NCBI GenBank assembly: GCA_015075445.1
Contig: JABTUJ010000009.1
Coordinates: 1-64,000, forward strand
Source: Verrucomicrobiales bacterium
GTDB taxonomy: Bacteria > Verrucomicrobiota > Verrucomicrobiia > Limisphaerales > J093
Direction: 5' to 3'
DNA length: 64,000 nucleotides
Both the position numbers and the translations under genes were made by a program. A model generated the notes under the pieces. It saw only the letters and a program-made list of their open reading frames with translations. It did no database searches and had not been told where the DNA came from. Shown here in pieces: positions 40,185-51,274 of this stretch (its first letter is position 1; the number at the start of each line of letters is the position of its first letter).

Positions 40185-41668
40185 GAAGGAAACAGCTCGA
40201 ACAGCGCGTCCACAAACAAGCGCATCCCCCGGGCGTCAGGGTGGTTGATCGAGTTCAACATCAGCGCGGTGTACGGGATCCCCTGACGCCACAACCGGCC
40301 GTACCGACGCGCGGCGTCCGCCAGCGCCACGCCATGACGCGCCGCGAACTCCCGCAGCCCCGTCACATACGGACGCGGGTCGTCGTCGATGTCGCGCTCG
40401 CGGTCCAGACCCATCCAGTCCGGACGCACATAGTGGGGGGTGAGGATGATCCACTCAGTGCCCTGGCTGCGGAAATCGGTCAGGAACCGCCCGTAGTGTT
40501 CCTCGACCTGGGCGGGGTTAAGCCAGGCATCGTTGACGAACTCCGAGATCACCAGGTCCGGTTTTGCGCCCAGCACCTTCTCGCGGTAGTTGTGCGGGCT
40601 GCCGGGTGGTTCCGCCACGTAGCTGGCCGTGTTCCGTCCGCCCCAGGCCTCCGTCACCAGCTCGATGCGTGCCTTCGGATAGTGCCGGCGGAGCCGGGCC
40701 ACGAACTGCTCCTGCCATCGTTCCCGCCCCGGATCCGGCAGGTAACTCCCGTCGGTGACCGAATCGCCCCACGCCAGAATGCGGACCGGTTCGTCCGTTC
40801 TGAGCTTGCGCAGGAAGTTGGGAAGCAGCCGCTCGGCCACGGTGGGGGACGGTCTGGGTGGTTCCGGGTACGCCATCTCCAGCACCGGAAAAAGATGCTG
40901 CGGTGCGAGTCGGGTCAGCCGTCCCGGCAGCCACACACTCGCCAGGTGTCGTTCGCCGGGAGCCAGGGCCGGGAGCGTGGGTGCGGCCGAGCGAGGTTCG
41001 CCCCGACGAAGCTCAATGTTGCCCGCGCGCGTGAGCACGATCGCATCCAGACGCAGCGGGGCATAACGATACGAGGCGAACACCGGTTGCCCTTCGGGAA
41101 TCCCCCGTTCGGTGATGCGCCCCACGGTGCCCCAGACGAGGTCCGCCAGGTAATCCTCTCCCGCGCGCCAGACGCGGGCGGTGGCGTCGGGCCCGTCACG
41201 GAGTTCGAGGCTGTCGGGGTCCAGCAGGAAGGGGGTCGTGGTTTCCTGCGCCTGCACGGCCCGGAGCTGGGCGCCCTTGACCCAACCGCCGGCGTTGGGG
41301 TTGAAGAGCGGGAGGGCATTGTGGCGCTCGGCGGTGATGCTGACGAGCGCCGCGGGCGGGACCTGGAGAACGGCCCGGCGGACGGCGGAACCTTCGCGCA
41401 GCACGGCGCTCAAGGTCCAATCCCCGGTCAAGGCCAACTCCAGCGGTTGGCCGAGCGTCTGGCTGGCAAACGCGAGCGCGACCAGCAGCCTCGCCCCACC
41501 GACAAGGGGAAGCCTTGCCCTGCCGGGAAGCGCAGGTTCATGGGAAAGGACCGTGAATCCACGCCGCCGGGTCGGGGGACCCGGCCTACAGGTTGTTGTA
41601 GGCCCGGTGCCCTCACCGGGCGGTTCATGGGAAGCTCGAGCGGTGGTGGGCGGAGCGGAACGACGCAT
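40166..41668 (-). CDS. SGNH/GDSL-type hydrolase, secreted
   Basis: About 500 aa. The GDSL block is ILAWGDSVTDGSY, followed by GGRNTASY (block II-III), LVISEFVNDAW, and the C-terminal SINHPDARG with the catalytic Asp-His pair. This esterase/lipase fold often removes acetyl groups from polysaccharides. The first 300 residues form a beta-rich domain of unknown role. The start is uncertain: the ATG at 41668 is followed by a hairpin repeat (41560-41635), while a signal-like LLVALAFASQTLGQ lies only afterwards. The stop lies in the inverted repeat shared with the convergent deacetylase gene. Confidence 0.75.
   Translation of the reverse strand: MRRSAPPTTARASHEPPGEGTGPTTTCRPGPPTRRRGFTVLSHEPALPGRARLPLVGGARLLVALAFASQTLGQPLELALTGDWTLSAVLREGSAVRRAVLQVPPAALVSITAERHNALPLFNPNAGGWVKGAQLRAVQAQETTTPFLLDPDSLELRDGPDATARVWRAGEDYLADLVWGTVGRITERGIPEGQPVFASYRYAPLRLDAIVLTRAGNIELRRGEPRSAAPTLPALAPGERHLASVWLPGRLTRLAPQHLFPVLEMAYPEPPRPSPTVAERLLPNFLRKLRTDEPVRILAWGDSVTDGSYLPDPGRERWQEQFVARLRRHYPKARIELVTEAWGGRNTASYVAEPPGSPHNYREKVLGAKPDLVISEFVNDAWLNPAQVEEHYGRFLTDFRSQGTEWIILTPHYVRPDWMGLDRERDIDDDPRPYVTGLREFAARHGVALADAARRYGRLWRQGIPYTALMLNSINHPDARGMRLFVDALFELFPSPGVSQ
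41560..41635. repeat. Two GC-rich hairpins near the SGNH gene start
   Basis: GCCGGGTCGGGGGACCCGGC and, after a short spacer, GCCCGGTGCCCTCACCGGGC form two perfect or near-perfect hairpins flanked by GTTCATGGGA on either side. They look like an intergenic dispersed repeat, so the annotated N-terminus of the SGNH hydrolase may not be translated through them. Confidence 0.55.
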
Positions 41669-41777
41669 GGCCGCAGGGTCGGGATAGACGGCGGACCGGT
41701 CAAGCGGAAGGCCGTGGCCGCCGGGTCCGGGCCCGCGGCATTTGACAGGTTGGTGGCGGTCCTTACGCTGCCGGGGA

Positions 41778-44700
41778 ATGCGGCCGCCAACGTCGCCCAC
41801 CCTGATCCGCCTGCGCGGGGTACGGCAGAACAATCTGAAAGGGTTTGACCTCGATCTCCCCCAAAACCGGCTGGTGGTCCTCACCGGCCGAAGCGGGTCG
41901 GGCAAGAGCTCGCTCGCCTTTGAAACCCTGTTCGCCGAGGGGCAGCGACGTTACATCGAGACCTTCTCGCCGTATGCGCGACAGTTCTTTGATCGCATGG
42001 ACAAGCCGCGGGTGGACAGCATCGAGGGAATTCCACCCGCGATTGCCATCGAGCAGCGCAACGCCGTCCGCAGCACGCGCTCGACGGTGGGCACGCTCAC
42101 GGAGATCGGCGACTACCTGAAGGTGCTCTGGCCGCACCTGGCGCGTCTGCACTGTCGCGGCTGCGGGCAACCCGTGACGAAAGACTCGCCCCAGACGGTG
42201 TGGGCGGTGGCCCGGCGGGTCTGGTCGGACGCCGACGTGCTGATCACGTTCGACGTGCCGCTGTCGGAGAAGCTGTCGCTGGCCGAATCCCTGGCCTTTG
42301 TGGCCAAGCAAGGCTATCAGCGTCTCCTGATCGCGGGACAGGTGGTGCGGTTGGCCGACCTCCAGAATCCGGACACCCAACTCAGCCATTCGCTCACCGT
42401 GGTCCAGGACCGGCTTCGCCTCAGCTCCGCCAACCGCGCCCGCTGCGTCGAGGCCTGCGAACAGGCCTATCACTTCGGCAAGGGCCGACTGCGGGTCCAC
42501 CGGGCCGACGCTTCCGCCGAACCACCGGACACGCTCCACTTCAGCCAGCGTCTCCATTGCGCCGCGTGCGACCTCGAGTATCGCGACCCGACGCCTGCCC
42601 TCTTCAGCTTCAACCACCCGCTGGGGGCGTGTCCGCGGTGCAAGGGGTTCGGACGCATCATCGAGATCGATTATCACCTGGCCGTTCCCGACCGCTCGAA
42701 GACCCTGGCCCAAGGGGCGGTGAAACCCTGGCAGAGCGGGGTGAGCGCCGAGTGCCAGGACGACCTCCGGAAGTTCTGTCGGGCCCGGGAGGTCCCGATG
42801 GACGTGCCGTTCGCCACACTGTCCGAGGAACACCAGCGCTGGGTCCTGGAGGGCGATCCCGACTACGGCACCGATGAGGAACACCAGTGGCCGCGGTCGT
42901 GGTATGGCGTGAAGGGCTATTTCCGCTGGCTCGAGACCAAGGCCTACAAGATGCACGTGCGCGTCTTGCTGAGCCGCTACCGCGCCTACACGCCTTGCCC
43001 GGATTGCCAGGGGCGGCGCCTGCGCCCGGAAGCGCTGCTCTATCGGCTCGCCCTGCCAGCGGGTGCGCTCCCGAAACCGGAGGCAACCTCGCCGGCGGAG
43101 GGCGGGACCGACTCCCTGACTCTGGCTGACTTCTACGCCTTGCCGATCCGCGACGCGGGCACGGTGATCAACCGTCTGTCGCAGACCCGGGCCAGGCGTC
43201 CGCCGACCGCCACCAGCGCTGCTCCCGGGGGTGCCGATCCCGTGGCCCTGGCCCTCGAGGAAGTCCGCGCCCGCTTGGGCTATCTGGTTGAAGTCGGCCT
43301 CGGCTACCTGACGCTGGATCGACCCACCCGCACGCTTTCGGGTGGCGAGACCGAACGCGTCAATCTGACGGCGTGCCTCGGCTCGCGGCTGGTGAACACC
43401 CTCTTCGTCCTGGACGAACCCAGCGTCGGCCTGCACCCGCGCGACACCGACCGGCTCATCCGCATCCTCGAACGGCTGCGCGATGCTGGCAACACGGTGG
43501 TGGTGGTGGAACACGAGGCCAGCGTGATCCGTGCGGCCGACCTGGTGGTGGATCTGGGCCCGGGCCACGGTGAGACGGGCGGCGAGGTGGTTTTCCAGGG
43601 CCCCATCAACGAACTGCTGCAAGACCGCCACTCGCTCACCGGCCAGTACTTGAGCGGGCGCCGGGCGATTCAACTGCCGCCGCGCCGGCCGGTGGGACGG
43701 GGGACAAGTACGAAGGGCGAAGGGCGAAGGGCGAAGGGCGAAGGGCGAAGGGCGAAGGACGAAGGGCGAAGGGCGGAGGGGGAGGGGGACGTGGGGGCAG
43801 GTGGGTTGTCGGTTCCCATGTTGGCGCTGGGCGGGGTGACGCGGCACAACCTGCACGATGTCAGCGTCACCATTCCTCTCGGACGGTTCGTGGTCGTGAG
43901 CGGCGTGAGTGGCTCCGGTAAGACCACGTTGATCCGCGAGGTGCTGTTTCCGGCCCTTGAAACCCGATTGAAGGTCGAGCGTCCCGCAGCTCGAGAGCGG
44001 ACAGCCGAAACCACCGACGCCGACGAGGGCGAAGGGGACAGCGACGCCGGCGAGGAGGCCGCCTTGGCCGGATCGCATCCGGGGTTGCGGAGCCTCGACG
44101 GCTGGGAGGGCCTGGGCCGGGTGATCCTGGTCGATCAATCCCCGCTGGGGCGCACGCCCCGGTCGAATCCGGCGGTCTACATCGGCGCCTTCGAGGAACT
44201 GCGCGAGTTGTTCGCGGCCAGCGAGGCGGCCCGTCAGCGCGGCCTCGACGCGAGCGCGTTCAGCTTCAACTCGCGGCAGGGCCAGTGCGAACGCTGTCGG
44301 GGCGCAGGCTTCGAGAAGATCGAGATGCAGTTCCTGAGCGACGTGTTCATCCGTTGCCCGGATTGCCAGGGGCGACGCTATCGCGCCCACGTCCTTGAGT
44401 GTCGGATTCAAGGAAACGTACCGCCCGGCCCATCGTCCGCACCCCGCGGGAGTGTCCGGACCGCGGAGGCGGACGCCGGTTGGTCCATCGGGGAGGTGTT
44501 GGACGCGACGGTGGCCGAAGTCCTCGCGTGGCTGGCCGGCTTCCCCGACTCGCGGCCGGCCCGGCGCGCGGCGGTGCGGCTGGAACGACTGCAGGCCGTG
44601 GGCCTCGGTTACCTGCGTCTCGGGCAGCCGATCAACACGCTGTCGGGCGGCGAAAGCCAGCGATTGAAGCTCGCGGCCCACCTCGCGGAAGCCGTCGGCG

Positions 44701-45047
44701 AAGAAACCCGGGCGCGACGTTCCGAGTTGCCGGAGCCCCTCCCGATGCTGTTCCTGTTCGATGAGCCCACCACGGGCCTGCACTTCGAGGATGTGCGCAT
44801 CCTCCTGGAGGTTTTTCAGCACTTGGTTGACTCGGGCCATTCGGTGGTCGTGATCGAGCACAACCTCGAGGTGATCAAGTGCGCCGACTGGGTGCTGGAG
44901 CTGGGTCCCGACGCCGGGGATGAAGGCGGTCAACTCGTGGTGGCGGGCACACCGGAGGACGTCGCCGCCTGCCCCGGAAGCCCCACGGGTGAGGCCCTGC
45001 GTGCGATGGGGTTGGGCCGTGACCGCTCGCCACGGACGGGAATGTAG
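41778..45047 (+). CDS. UvrA-family excinuclease ABC subunit A-like ATPase
   Basis: 1089 aa. Two ABC ATPase modules: Walker A GRSGSGKSSLAFETL (residues 38-52) with signature LSGGETERVNL and LDEPSVGLH, and GVSGSGKTTLIREVL near 712 with signature LSGGESQRLKL and FDEPTTGLH. Zinc modules: CAACDLEYRD with CPRCKGFG, and CERCRGAGFEKIEMQFLSDV with CPDCQGRRY. UvrA starts nucleotide-excision repair. The DNA-binding segments differ from housekeeping UvrA (SPYARQFFDRMDKPRVD), so this may be a second UvrA paralog. Between the halves (residues 640-670) is an in-frame RRAKGEG heptapeptide repeat. The start at 41778 is chosen from the family N-terminus. Confidence 0.88.
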   Translation: MRPPTSPTLIRLRGVRQNNLKGFDLDLPQNRLVVLTGRSGSGKSSLAFETLFAEGQRRYIETFSPYARQFFDRMDKPRVDSIEGIPPAIAIEQRNAVRSTRSTVGTLTEIGDYLKVLWPHLARLHCRGCGQPVTKDSPQTVWAVARRVWSDADVLITFDVPLSEKLSLAESLAFVAKQGYQRLLIAGQVVRLADLQNPDTQLSHSLTVVQDRLRLSSANRARCVEACEQAYHFGKGRLRVHRADASAEPPDTLHFSQRLHCAACDLEYRDPTPALFSFNHPLGACPRCKGFGRIIEIDYHLAVPDRSKTLAQGAVKPWQSGVSAECQDDLRKFCRAREVPMDVPFATLSEEHQRWVLEGDPDYGTDEEHQWPRSWYGVKGYFRWLETKAYKMHVRVLLSRYRAYTPCPDCQGRRLRPEALLYRLALPAGALPKPEATSPAEGGTDSLTLADFYALPIRDAGTVINRLSQTRARRPPTATSAAPGGADPVALALEEVRARLGYLVEVGLGYLTLDRPTRTLSGGETERVNLTACLGSRLVNTLFVLDEPSVGLHPRDTDRLIRILERLRDAGNTVVVVEHEASVIRAADLVVDLGPGHGETGGEVVFQGPINELLQDRHSLTGQYLSGRRAIQLPPRRPVGRGTSTKGEGRRAKGEGRRAKDEGRRAEGEGDVGAGGLSVPMLALGGVTRHNLHDVSVTIPLGRFVVVSGVSGSGKTTLIREVLFPALETRLKVERPAARERTAETTDADEGEGDSDAGEEAALAGSHPGLRSLDGWEGLGRVILVDQSPLGRTPRSNPAVYIGAFEELRELFAASEAARQRGLDASAFSFNSRQGQCERCRGAGFEKIEMQFLSDVFIRCPDCQGRRYRAHVLECRIQGNVPPGPSSAPRGSVRTAEADAGWSIGEVLDATVAEVLAWLAGFPDSRPARRAAVRLERLQAVGLGYLRLGQPINTLSGGESQRLKLAAHLAEAVGEETRARRSELPEPLPMLFLFDEPTTGLHFEDVRILLEVFQHLVDSGHSVVVIEHNLEVIKCADWVLELGPDAGDEGGQLVVAGTPEDVAACPGSPTGEALRAMGLGRDRSPRTGM
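43707..43785 (+). repeat. Heptanucleotide repeat inside the uvrA-like gene
   Basis: About eleven copies of GAAGGGC with a few substitutions; three units make 21 bp, so the frame is kept and (R)RAKGEG heptapeptides result. It lies in the linker between the two ATPase halves. Confidence 0.85.
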
Positions 45048-45368
45048 AAGGAAGAATGCAGAATGCAGAAGGGGGGATCCCCGGCCTCCGCGGCTTGGCC
45101 CAGGGACCATGAACCCTGGGAGTTCAGGCGGGACGCCCGCACCACAGGTTCAGGGAGCGCCTCCCTCAGCCCAATCCCCGATGTTCGAAATCTGCGGAGG
45201 ATAGAAGACGAGGGGTTTCTCCGCCGATTGCGAACATAGGGGATTGAAGAGGGGAATCTGCATTCCCCCTTCTGCATTCCAGTTCATAGAGAACCTCCGG
45301 CGGACGAAGCGAGGCTCACTGGGCGGAAACCGGATTGACAGGGCGGGCGGGATGACGACGGTTCGCCC
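45048..45368. other. Intergenic region after the uvrA-like gene
   Basis: 321 bp without a gene. It contains the isolated palindrome at 45171-45247 and a direct duplication of GAATGCAGAA words at 45053-45068. The promoter of the dimethylformamidase-like gene is probably in the last 100 bp. Confidence 0.5.
45171..45247. repeat. Isolated copy of the array palindrome, complete hairpin
   Basis: Left arm CAATCCCCGATGTTCGAAAT continuing CTGCGGAG, right arm CTCCGCCGATTGCGAACATA continuing GGGGATTG. The 28-nt arms pair at about 25 positions around a roughly 20-nt loop. Both arms recur many times in the array at 59959-60530. Confidence 0.8.
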
Positions 45369-46943
45369 ATGCAATCGCCCCGCCAAACGACGTCCCACGT
45401 CGATGCTTCGGCACCCATCGCCCGGCCGGTCTCGCGCCGGGAACTGCTTGCGCTCCTGCTTGGCTCCGCCCCGCTGGGCGCCGCCATCGGCTGCGCGGCG
45501 CGTGGAGAAAGCCGGTCCGCGGATTCGCGCCTTGCCCGCGCCACCGGCTTGATCCGGAGAGAAAACGAGCGACCCGGCACGCGCGACTGGCTGTTGACCA
45601 AGACGGCCGTCGATCCCGCGACGAAGTACCGGTGTCCATGGATCGAAGGGTATGTCTCGCACACCAGCCTGCGCGCCGGCGAGACCCTTACGTTCCACGT
45701 CAGCACCCGACCCCCTTCGCCCTTCACCATCGACCTCTACCGCCTCGGTTACTACGGCGGCACGGGTGGACGGTTCCTGACCCGCCTCGGACCGTTCCCC
45801 GGTGTAGCGCAACCCGACCCGCCGGTGGGGTCGCGTCGCCTGCGGGACTGTGAGTGGCCGGCGGCGGCGGCGCTCCGGATTCCGAACGACTGGCTCAGCG
45901 GCGTGTATCTGGGGAAGCTCACCGCCGAGCGGGAGGGTTGGCAGAGCTACGTGATCTTCGTCGTGCGGGACGATCGCCCGGCCGACCTGCTCTTCCAGTG
46001 CTCGGACACGACGTGGCAGGCCTACAACCGTTGGCCGGACCAGTTCTCGCTGTATGACGACGGGCAGAATGTCTGGTACTGGGGCAACAACGTCGCGGCC
46101 AGCTTCAACCGCCCTTACGGCAAGTACTGCCAGATCCTCGACGCCCCGCTCTCGACTGGGTCGGGCGAGTTCTTTCTCTGGGAGTTTCCCCTCGCCTACT
46201 GGCTCGAGCAGCACGGGTGGGATGTCTCCTACCTCTCGAACCTTGATCTCGACACCGATCCCGCCGGCCTGAGCCGCGCCCGCGGGTTTCTGTCGGTGGG
46301 CCACGACGAATACTACTCGCTGGCGATGCTCCGGAACCTGCAACGCGCGATCGCCGGTGGGCTCCATGTCGCGTTCCTGTCCGGCAACACCTGCTGCGGC
46401 CGCATCGAGTTCCAGCCCGACTTCCGCGGTCAACGCCGTACGTTCGAGCGGGTCGACTTCTACGGGCCGCGCGATCCGCAGGCCATTGCGGGGATGGAGA
46501 CGTTGCCGCACCAGAGTCCGAGTTCGGGCGAACTGGTGGGCGCCCGCAACCTGGGCCCCTGGACGGGCGGTGCGGACTGGACCTGCGTGCGGCCGGACCA
46601 CTGGCTCTTTGCGGGCACCGGCATGCAGCACGGCGACGCCATCCCCGGCTTGGTCGGCTGGGAATGGCACGGGGATCCCGCGCCGATCTCCGGGCTCGAA
46701 GTCGTGGCTACCGGCCCAACTCAAAGCGCGCCCGGCCAGCCGAACGGCGGGGTGTACACGGCCACCCTCTATCCGGGTCCGCGCGGCAACTTCGTCTTCA
46801 ACGCCTCGACCTGCTGGTGGGCGGACGGCCTGAGCGAACCCCCCGGCTACGTGCGGCCCTCGGTGTACACGACGCCGCGGGGTCCCGACCCCCGGGTCCA
46901 GCGCATCACGGCGAACCTCCTCGAGCGGATGGTCGCCAGGTGA
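45369..46943 (+). CDS. N,N-dimethylformamidase beta-subunit-like protein, exported lipoprotein-like
   Basis: 524 aa. The N-terminus has twin Arg and a hydrophobic run ending at a Cys (VSRRELLALLLGSAPLGAAI then GC), suggesting Tat export and possibly lipid anchoring. The body matches the large-subunit domain of N,N-dimethylformamidase: GYYGGTGGRF, DTTWQAYNRW, YLSNLDLDTDPAGLSRARGF, SVGHDEYYSL and GNTCCGRIEF. The substrate in this organism is unknown; family members occur far beyond dimethylformamide degraders. Stand-alone gene. Confidence 0.78.
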   Translation: MQSPRQTTSHVDASAPIARPVSRRELLALLLGSAPLGAAIGCAARGESRSADSRLARATGLIRRENERPGTRDWLLTKTAVDPATKYRCPWIEGYVSHTSLRAGETLTFHVSTRPPSPFTIDLYRLGYYGGTGGRFLTRLGPFPGVAQPDPPVGSRRLRDCEWPAAAALRIPNDWLSGVYLGKLTAEREGWQSYVIFVVRDDRPADLLFQCSDTTWQAYNRWPDQFSLYDDGQNVWYWGNNVAASFNRPYGKYCQILDAPLSTGSGEFFLWEFPLAYWLEQHGWDVSYLSNLDLDTDPAGLSRARGFLSVGHDEYYSLAMLRNLQRAIAGGLHVAFLSGNTCCGRIEFQPDFRGQRRTFERVDFYGPRDPQAIAGMETLPHQSPSSGELVGARNLGPWTGGADWTCVRPDHWLFAGTGMQHGDAIPGLVGWEWHGDPAPISGLEVVATGPTQSAPGQPNGGVYTATLYPGPRGNFVFNASTCWWADGLSEPPGYVRPSVYTTPRGPDPRVQRITANLLERMVAR

Positions 46944-47048
46944 AACCCGCCGGAGCGCGGCAGCGGGCTGAATATGTCAGTCGGGCCGGCCCGTCGGATT
47001 GACAAATCCGTTCGGGCCGGAAACAGTCCCGCTCAATCTGAAGCTGCT

Positions 47049-49223
<2,175 letters not shown>

Positions 49224-49232
49224 CTGCGCCCC

Positions 49233-49994
49233 ATGAAAACCCGCACTGCTCCTCTGGCCGGCTGCCTTTGTCTCGCCGGCATCCTGTTGGTTCCCACCAC
49301 CCGGAGTGCCGACAACGCGGCGCCTCCCGGCTTCACCGCTCTGTTCAATGGGCGGGACTTCACCGGCTGGAAAGTCCCCGCCGGCGACAACGGGCACTGG
49401 CGCATCGTGGACGGCGCGATCGACTACGACGCCGAGAGCGAGGCGCGCGGCGACAAGAACCTCTGGTGCGAACGCGAGCTCGGCGACTTCGTCCTGCTGG
49501 TGGACTGGCGCATCAAGTCCACCCCGTATGTTAACCCGGGGGTGCCCTACATCCTGCCCGACGGCACGCACGCCCGGGACGTCACCGGGAAGGAACACCG
49601 CCTGGCTCTGCCGGATTCTGACTCGGGGGTGTTCCTGCGCGGAGACGGCCGGTTCCAGGTGAACATCTGGTGCTGGCCCATCGGGTCCGGCGAGATGTAC
49701 GGGGTGCGTACGGATCCGCGCACCTCGCCTGAGCTGCGCGCCGCGGTGACGCCTCGACACCAGGCCGACAAGCCGGTGGGGGAATGGAACCGTTACGAAA
49801 TCACGGTCAAGGGCCAGACCGTGCGCGTGGTGCTCAACGGGGTCACCGTGATCCCCGGCGCCACGATTCCCGATCTGCCGGCCCGGGGGCGCATTGCCTT
49901 CCAGCATCACGGCGGCAAAGACGCCAGCGGCAACTGGAACAGCCCGCCGAGCCTGGTTCAGTTCAAGAACGTGTACGTCAAGGAACTGAACTGA
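49233..49994 (+). CDS. DUF1080 (3-keto-disaccharide hydrolase-like) secreted protein
   Basis: 253 aa with a signal peptide (residues 1-25). The DUF1080 concanavalin-like fold is recognised from FTALFNGRDFTGWKVPAGDN, SDSGVFLRGDGRFQVNIW and the ending GRIAFQHHGG then VQFKNVYVKEL. Members are abundant in PVC bacteria; some hydrolyse 3-keto-glycosides. Nine bp after the SUMF1-domain gene, so co-transcribed with it. Confidence 0.88.
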   Translation: MKTRTAPLAGCLCLAGILLVPTTRSADNAAPPGFTALFNGRDFTGWKVPAGDNGHWRIVDGAIDYDAESEARGDKNLWCERELGDFVLLVDWRIKSTPYVNPGVPYILPDGTHARDVTGKEHRLALPDSDSGVFLRGDGRFQVNIWCWPIGSGEMYGVRTDPRTSPELRAAVTPRHQADKPVGEWNRYEITVKGQTVRVVLNGVTVIPGATIPDLPARGRIAFQHHGGKDASGNWNSPPSLVQFKNVYVKELN

Positions 49995-50126
49995 ACGTCT
50001 GGCGGCACCACCGAGTGGTCGCCGGGTTCCTGGGGTATCGGACGTGCTTGCGGGCGCGATTTCCCTGCTTGTGTTTGAGCCGGGCGAAACCTACGCTGCC
50101 TGCGCTCGCGGGATTTGCAGGGAAGT

Positions 50127-50203
50127 GCGTCCGTAGCTCAATTGGATAGAGCTTCTGACTTCGGATCAGAAGGTTGCAGGTTCGAGTCCTGCCGGACGCG
50201 CCA
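50127..50203 (+). tRNA. tRNA-Arg (anticodon TCG)
   Basis: 77 nt including encoded CCA. The acceptor stem GCGTCCG pairs with CGGACGC; D-stem GCTC/GAGC; anticodon stem TCTGA/TCAGA around loop CTTCGGA (anticodon TCG); T-arm GCAGGTTCGAGTCCTGC; discriminator G. Decodes CGA arginine codons. The 300 bp beyond its 3' end contain a scrap of a type I restriction methylase, so this tRNA may have been an integration site. Confidence 0.95.
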
Positions 50204-50281
50204 TGGAGGGTCAAGGACGGCGAGGAAGACGGTGACACGGACAGGGGTTGTCGCCGGGCTGAAGTGCCCGATCCCCCCCCC

Positions 50282-50479
50282 CCACATGCTCCGCCACGCC
50301 GTCGGGTGCAAACTGGCGAGCCGGAGCTTGTTCCGGCGGCGCTTCTCCTTCCGATTGTTCAACCCCCAGACGTACGTGCTGATGCCGGTGTTGCCGAACC
50401 GTGGCTCGGGGAGGGCGAGGATCGCCTCGAGCCAGTCACTTCCCAGGATCCAGCACCGGATGCCACGCTCGCCGCTCCG
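50282..50479 (-). pseudogene. Fragment of a type I restriction-modification DNA methylase (HsdM)
   Basis: On the minus strand the frame reads GERGIRCWILGSDWLEAILA, then LPEPRFGNTGISTYVWGLNN, then RKEKRRRNKLRLASLH. This matches the HsdM segment normally written as IRxWIxExDWLEAIxALPxxLFYNTGIxTYIWxLxNRK. No catalytic NPPF or flanking domain remains. A run of eleven C residues (50273-50283) follows at the 3' side. The methylase itself is lost; this is a scar. Confidence 0.72.
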
Positions 50480-50588
50480 GACGTCACCGGTCGTCAGCGG
50501 CTTACGATGCGTCCCGCAACCGGGCCGGCAAGCAGTCTCGAAGGGAGCGTTGATCGCCATCGCGATCGCGGCTCAGCCCGCGACACAC
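50480..50588. other. Spacer between the hsdM scrap and the HMA gene terminator
   Basis: About 110 bp without recognisable content. The remaining 78 bp between tRNA-Arg and the hsdM scrap (50204-50281) also show nothing. Confidence 0.4.
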
Positions 50589-50618
50589 AAAGGCCGGCGA
50601 CCCGGGCCGCCGGCCTTT
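50589..50618 (-). terminator. Intrinsic terminator of the HMA-domain gene
   Basis: Perfect 10-bp stem AAAGGCCGGC / GCCGGCCTTT around a GC-rich loop, 29 bp after the minus-strand stop. On that strand it ends in CTTTGTGTG, a short U-rich tail. Confidence 0.75.
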
Positions 50619-50647
50619 CAGACTGGAGAATCGTCTGCGCGGAGAGC

Positions 50648-51274
50648 TTACTGGACCACCTTGAAACCGGTGGTGTCGATGGCCGCGATGATGTCCTTCC
50701 GCGACACCTTGTGCGGGTCGAAAGTCACCACCGCCTTATGGCCTTCATGGCAGACCTTCTGTTCCTGCACGCCCTTCACGGACGCCAGTTTCTTGCTGAC
50801 CTTGTCGGAACAGGCGCCGCACTTCAGGCCATCAACCTTGAGGTCAATGGTCTCGGCCTCGACCTTGAAGCCGGTCTTGTTGAGGGCGGTCAGCAACTGG
50901 TCCTCCTTCACCTTCGTGGGATCGTAGGCCAGCTTGACGGCCTTGGATTGGGCGCAGGCGGCGGGCTCGCTGACGCCGGCGATCTTCGAAAGCGCGCCGG
51001 TCACCTTGGTTTCGCAGCCGACGCAGGTCATGCCGCTGACGCGGTAGCTGACCTTCACCAGCTTGCTGTCGGTGGCGGAACAGGTGTTCGCGGCCGCCTT
51101 GGCGGCGGTTTGGGTACAGGCCTCTTTGGAGGCGCAACAGGCGGCGTCCTTGGCGGCGGCCGTGGCCGGACAGGTGCCCGCCGCGGTGGCGCAGGCGCCG
51201 TCGGCCAGCAGGGCCAGGTTGGACAGCGTGGCGGTCAGGCCAAGGGCGGCCAGAGTCTTGAGAACAGTACGCAT
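50648..51274 (-). CDS. Secreted protein with two heavy-metal-associated (HMA) domains
   Basis: 208 aa. Signal peptide at residues 1-26, then a Cys-rich Ala/Thr linker (Cys at 28, 35, 46, 47, 53, 65). Two ferredoxin-like HMA domains follow: GMTCVGC at residues 81-87, and GLKCGAC with the CxxC pair at 152-155. The CxxC pairs bind Cu(I), Zn(II) or Hg(II) in this family. The exported location suggests a periplasmic metal scavenger or chaperone, metal unknown. No transporter ATPase gene is adjacent. A clear terminator follows. Confidence 0.86.
   Translation of the reverse strand: MRTVLKTLAALGLTATLSNLALLADGACATAAGTCPATAAAKDAACCASKEACTQTAAKAAANTCSATDSKLVKVSYRVSGMTCVGCETKVTGALSKIAGVSEPAACAQSKAVKLAYDPTKVKEDQLLTALNKTGFKVEAETIDLKVDGLKCGACSDKVSKKLASVKGVQEQKVCHEGHKAVVTFDPHKVSRKDIIAAIDTTGFKVVQ

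Noticed and set aside
41763..45110. 1115-codon frame antisense to the uvrA-like gene
   Set aside because: It is a GC-rich shadow of a gene with full ATPase motifs; the antisense product has no domain-like pattern.
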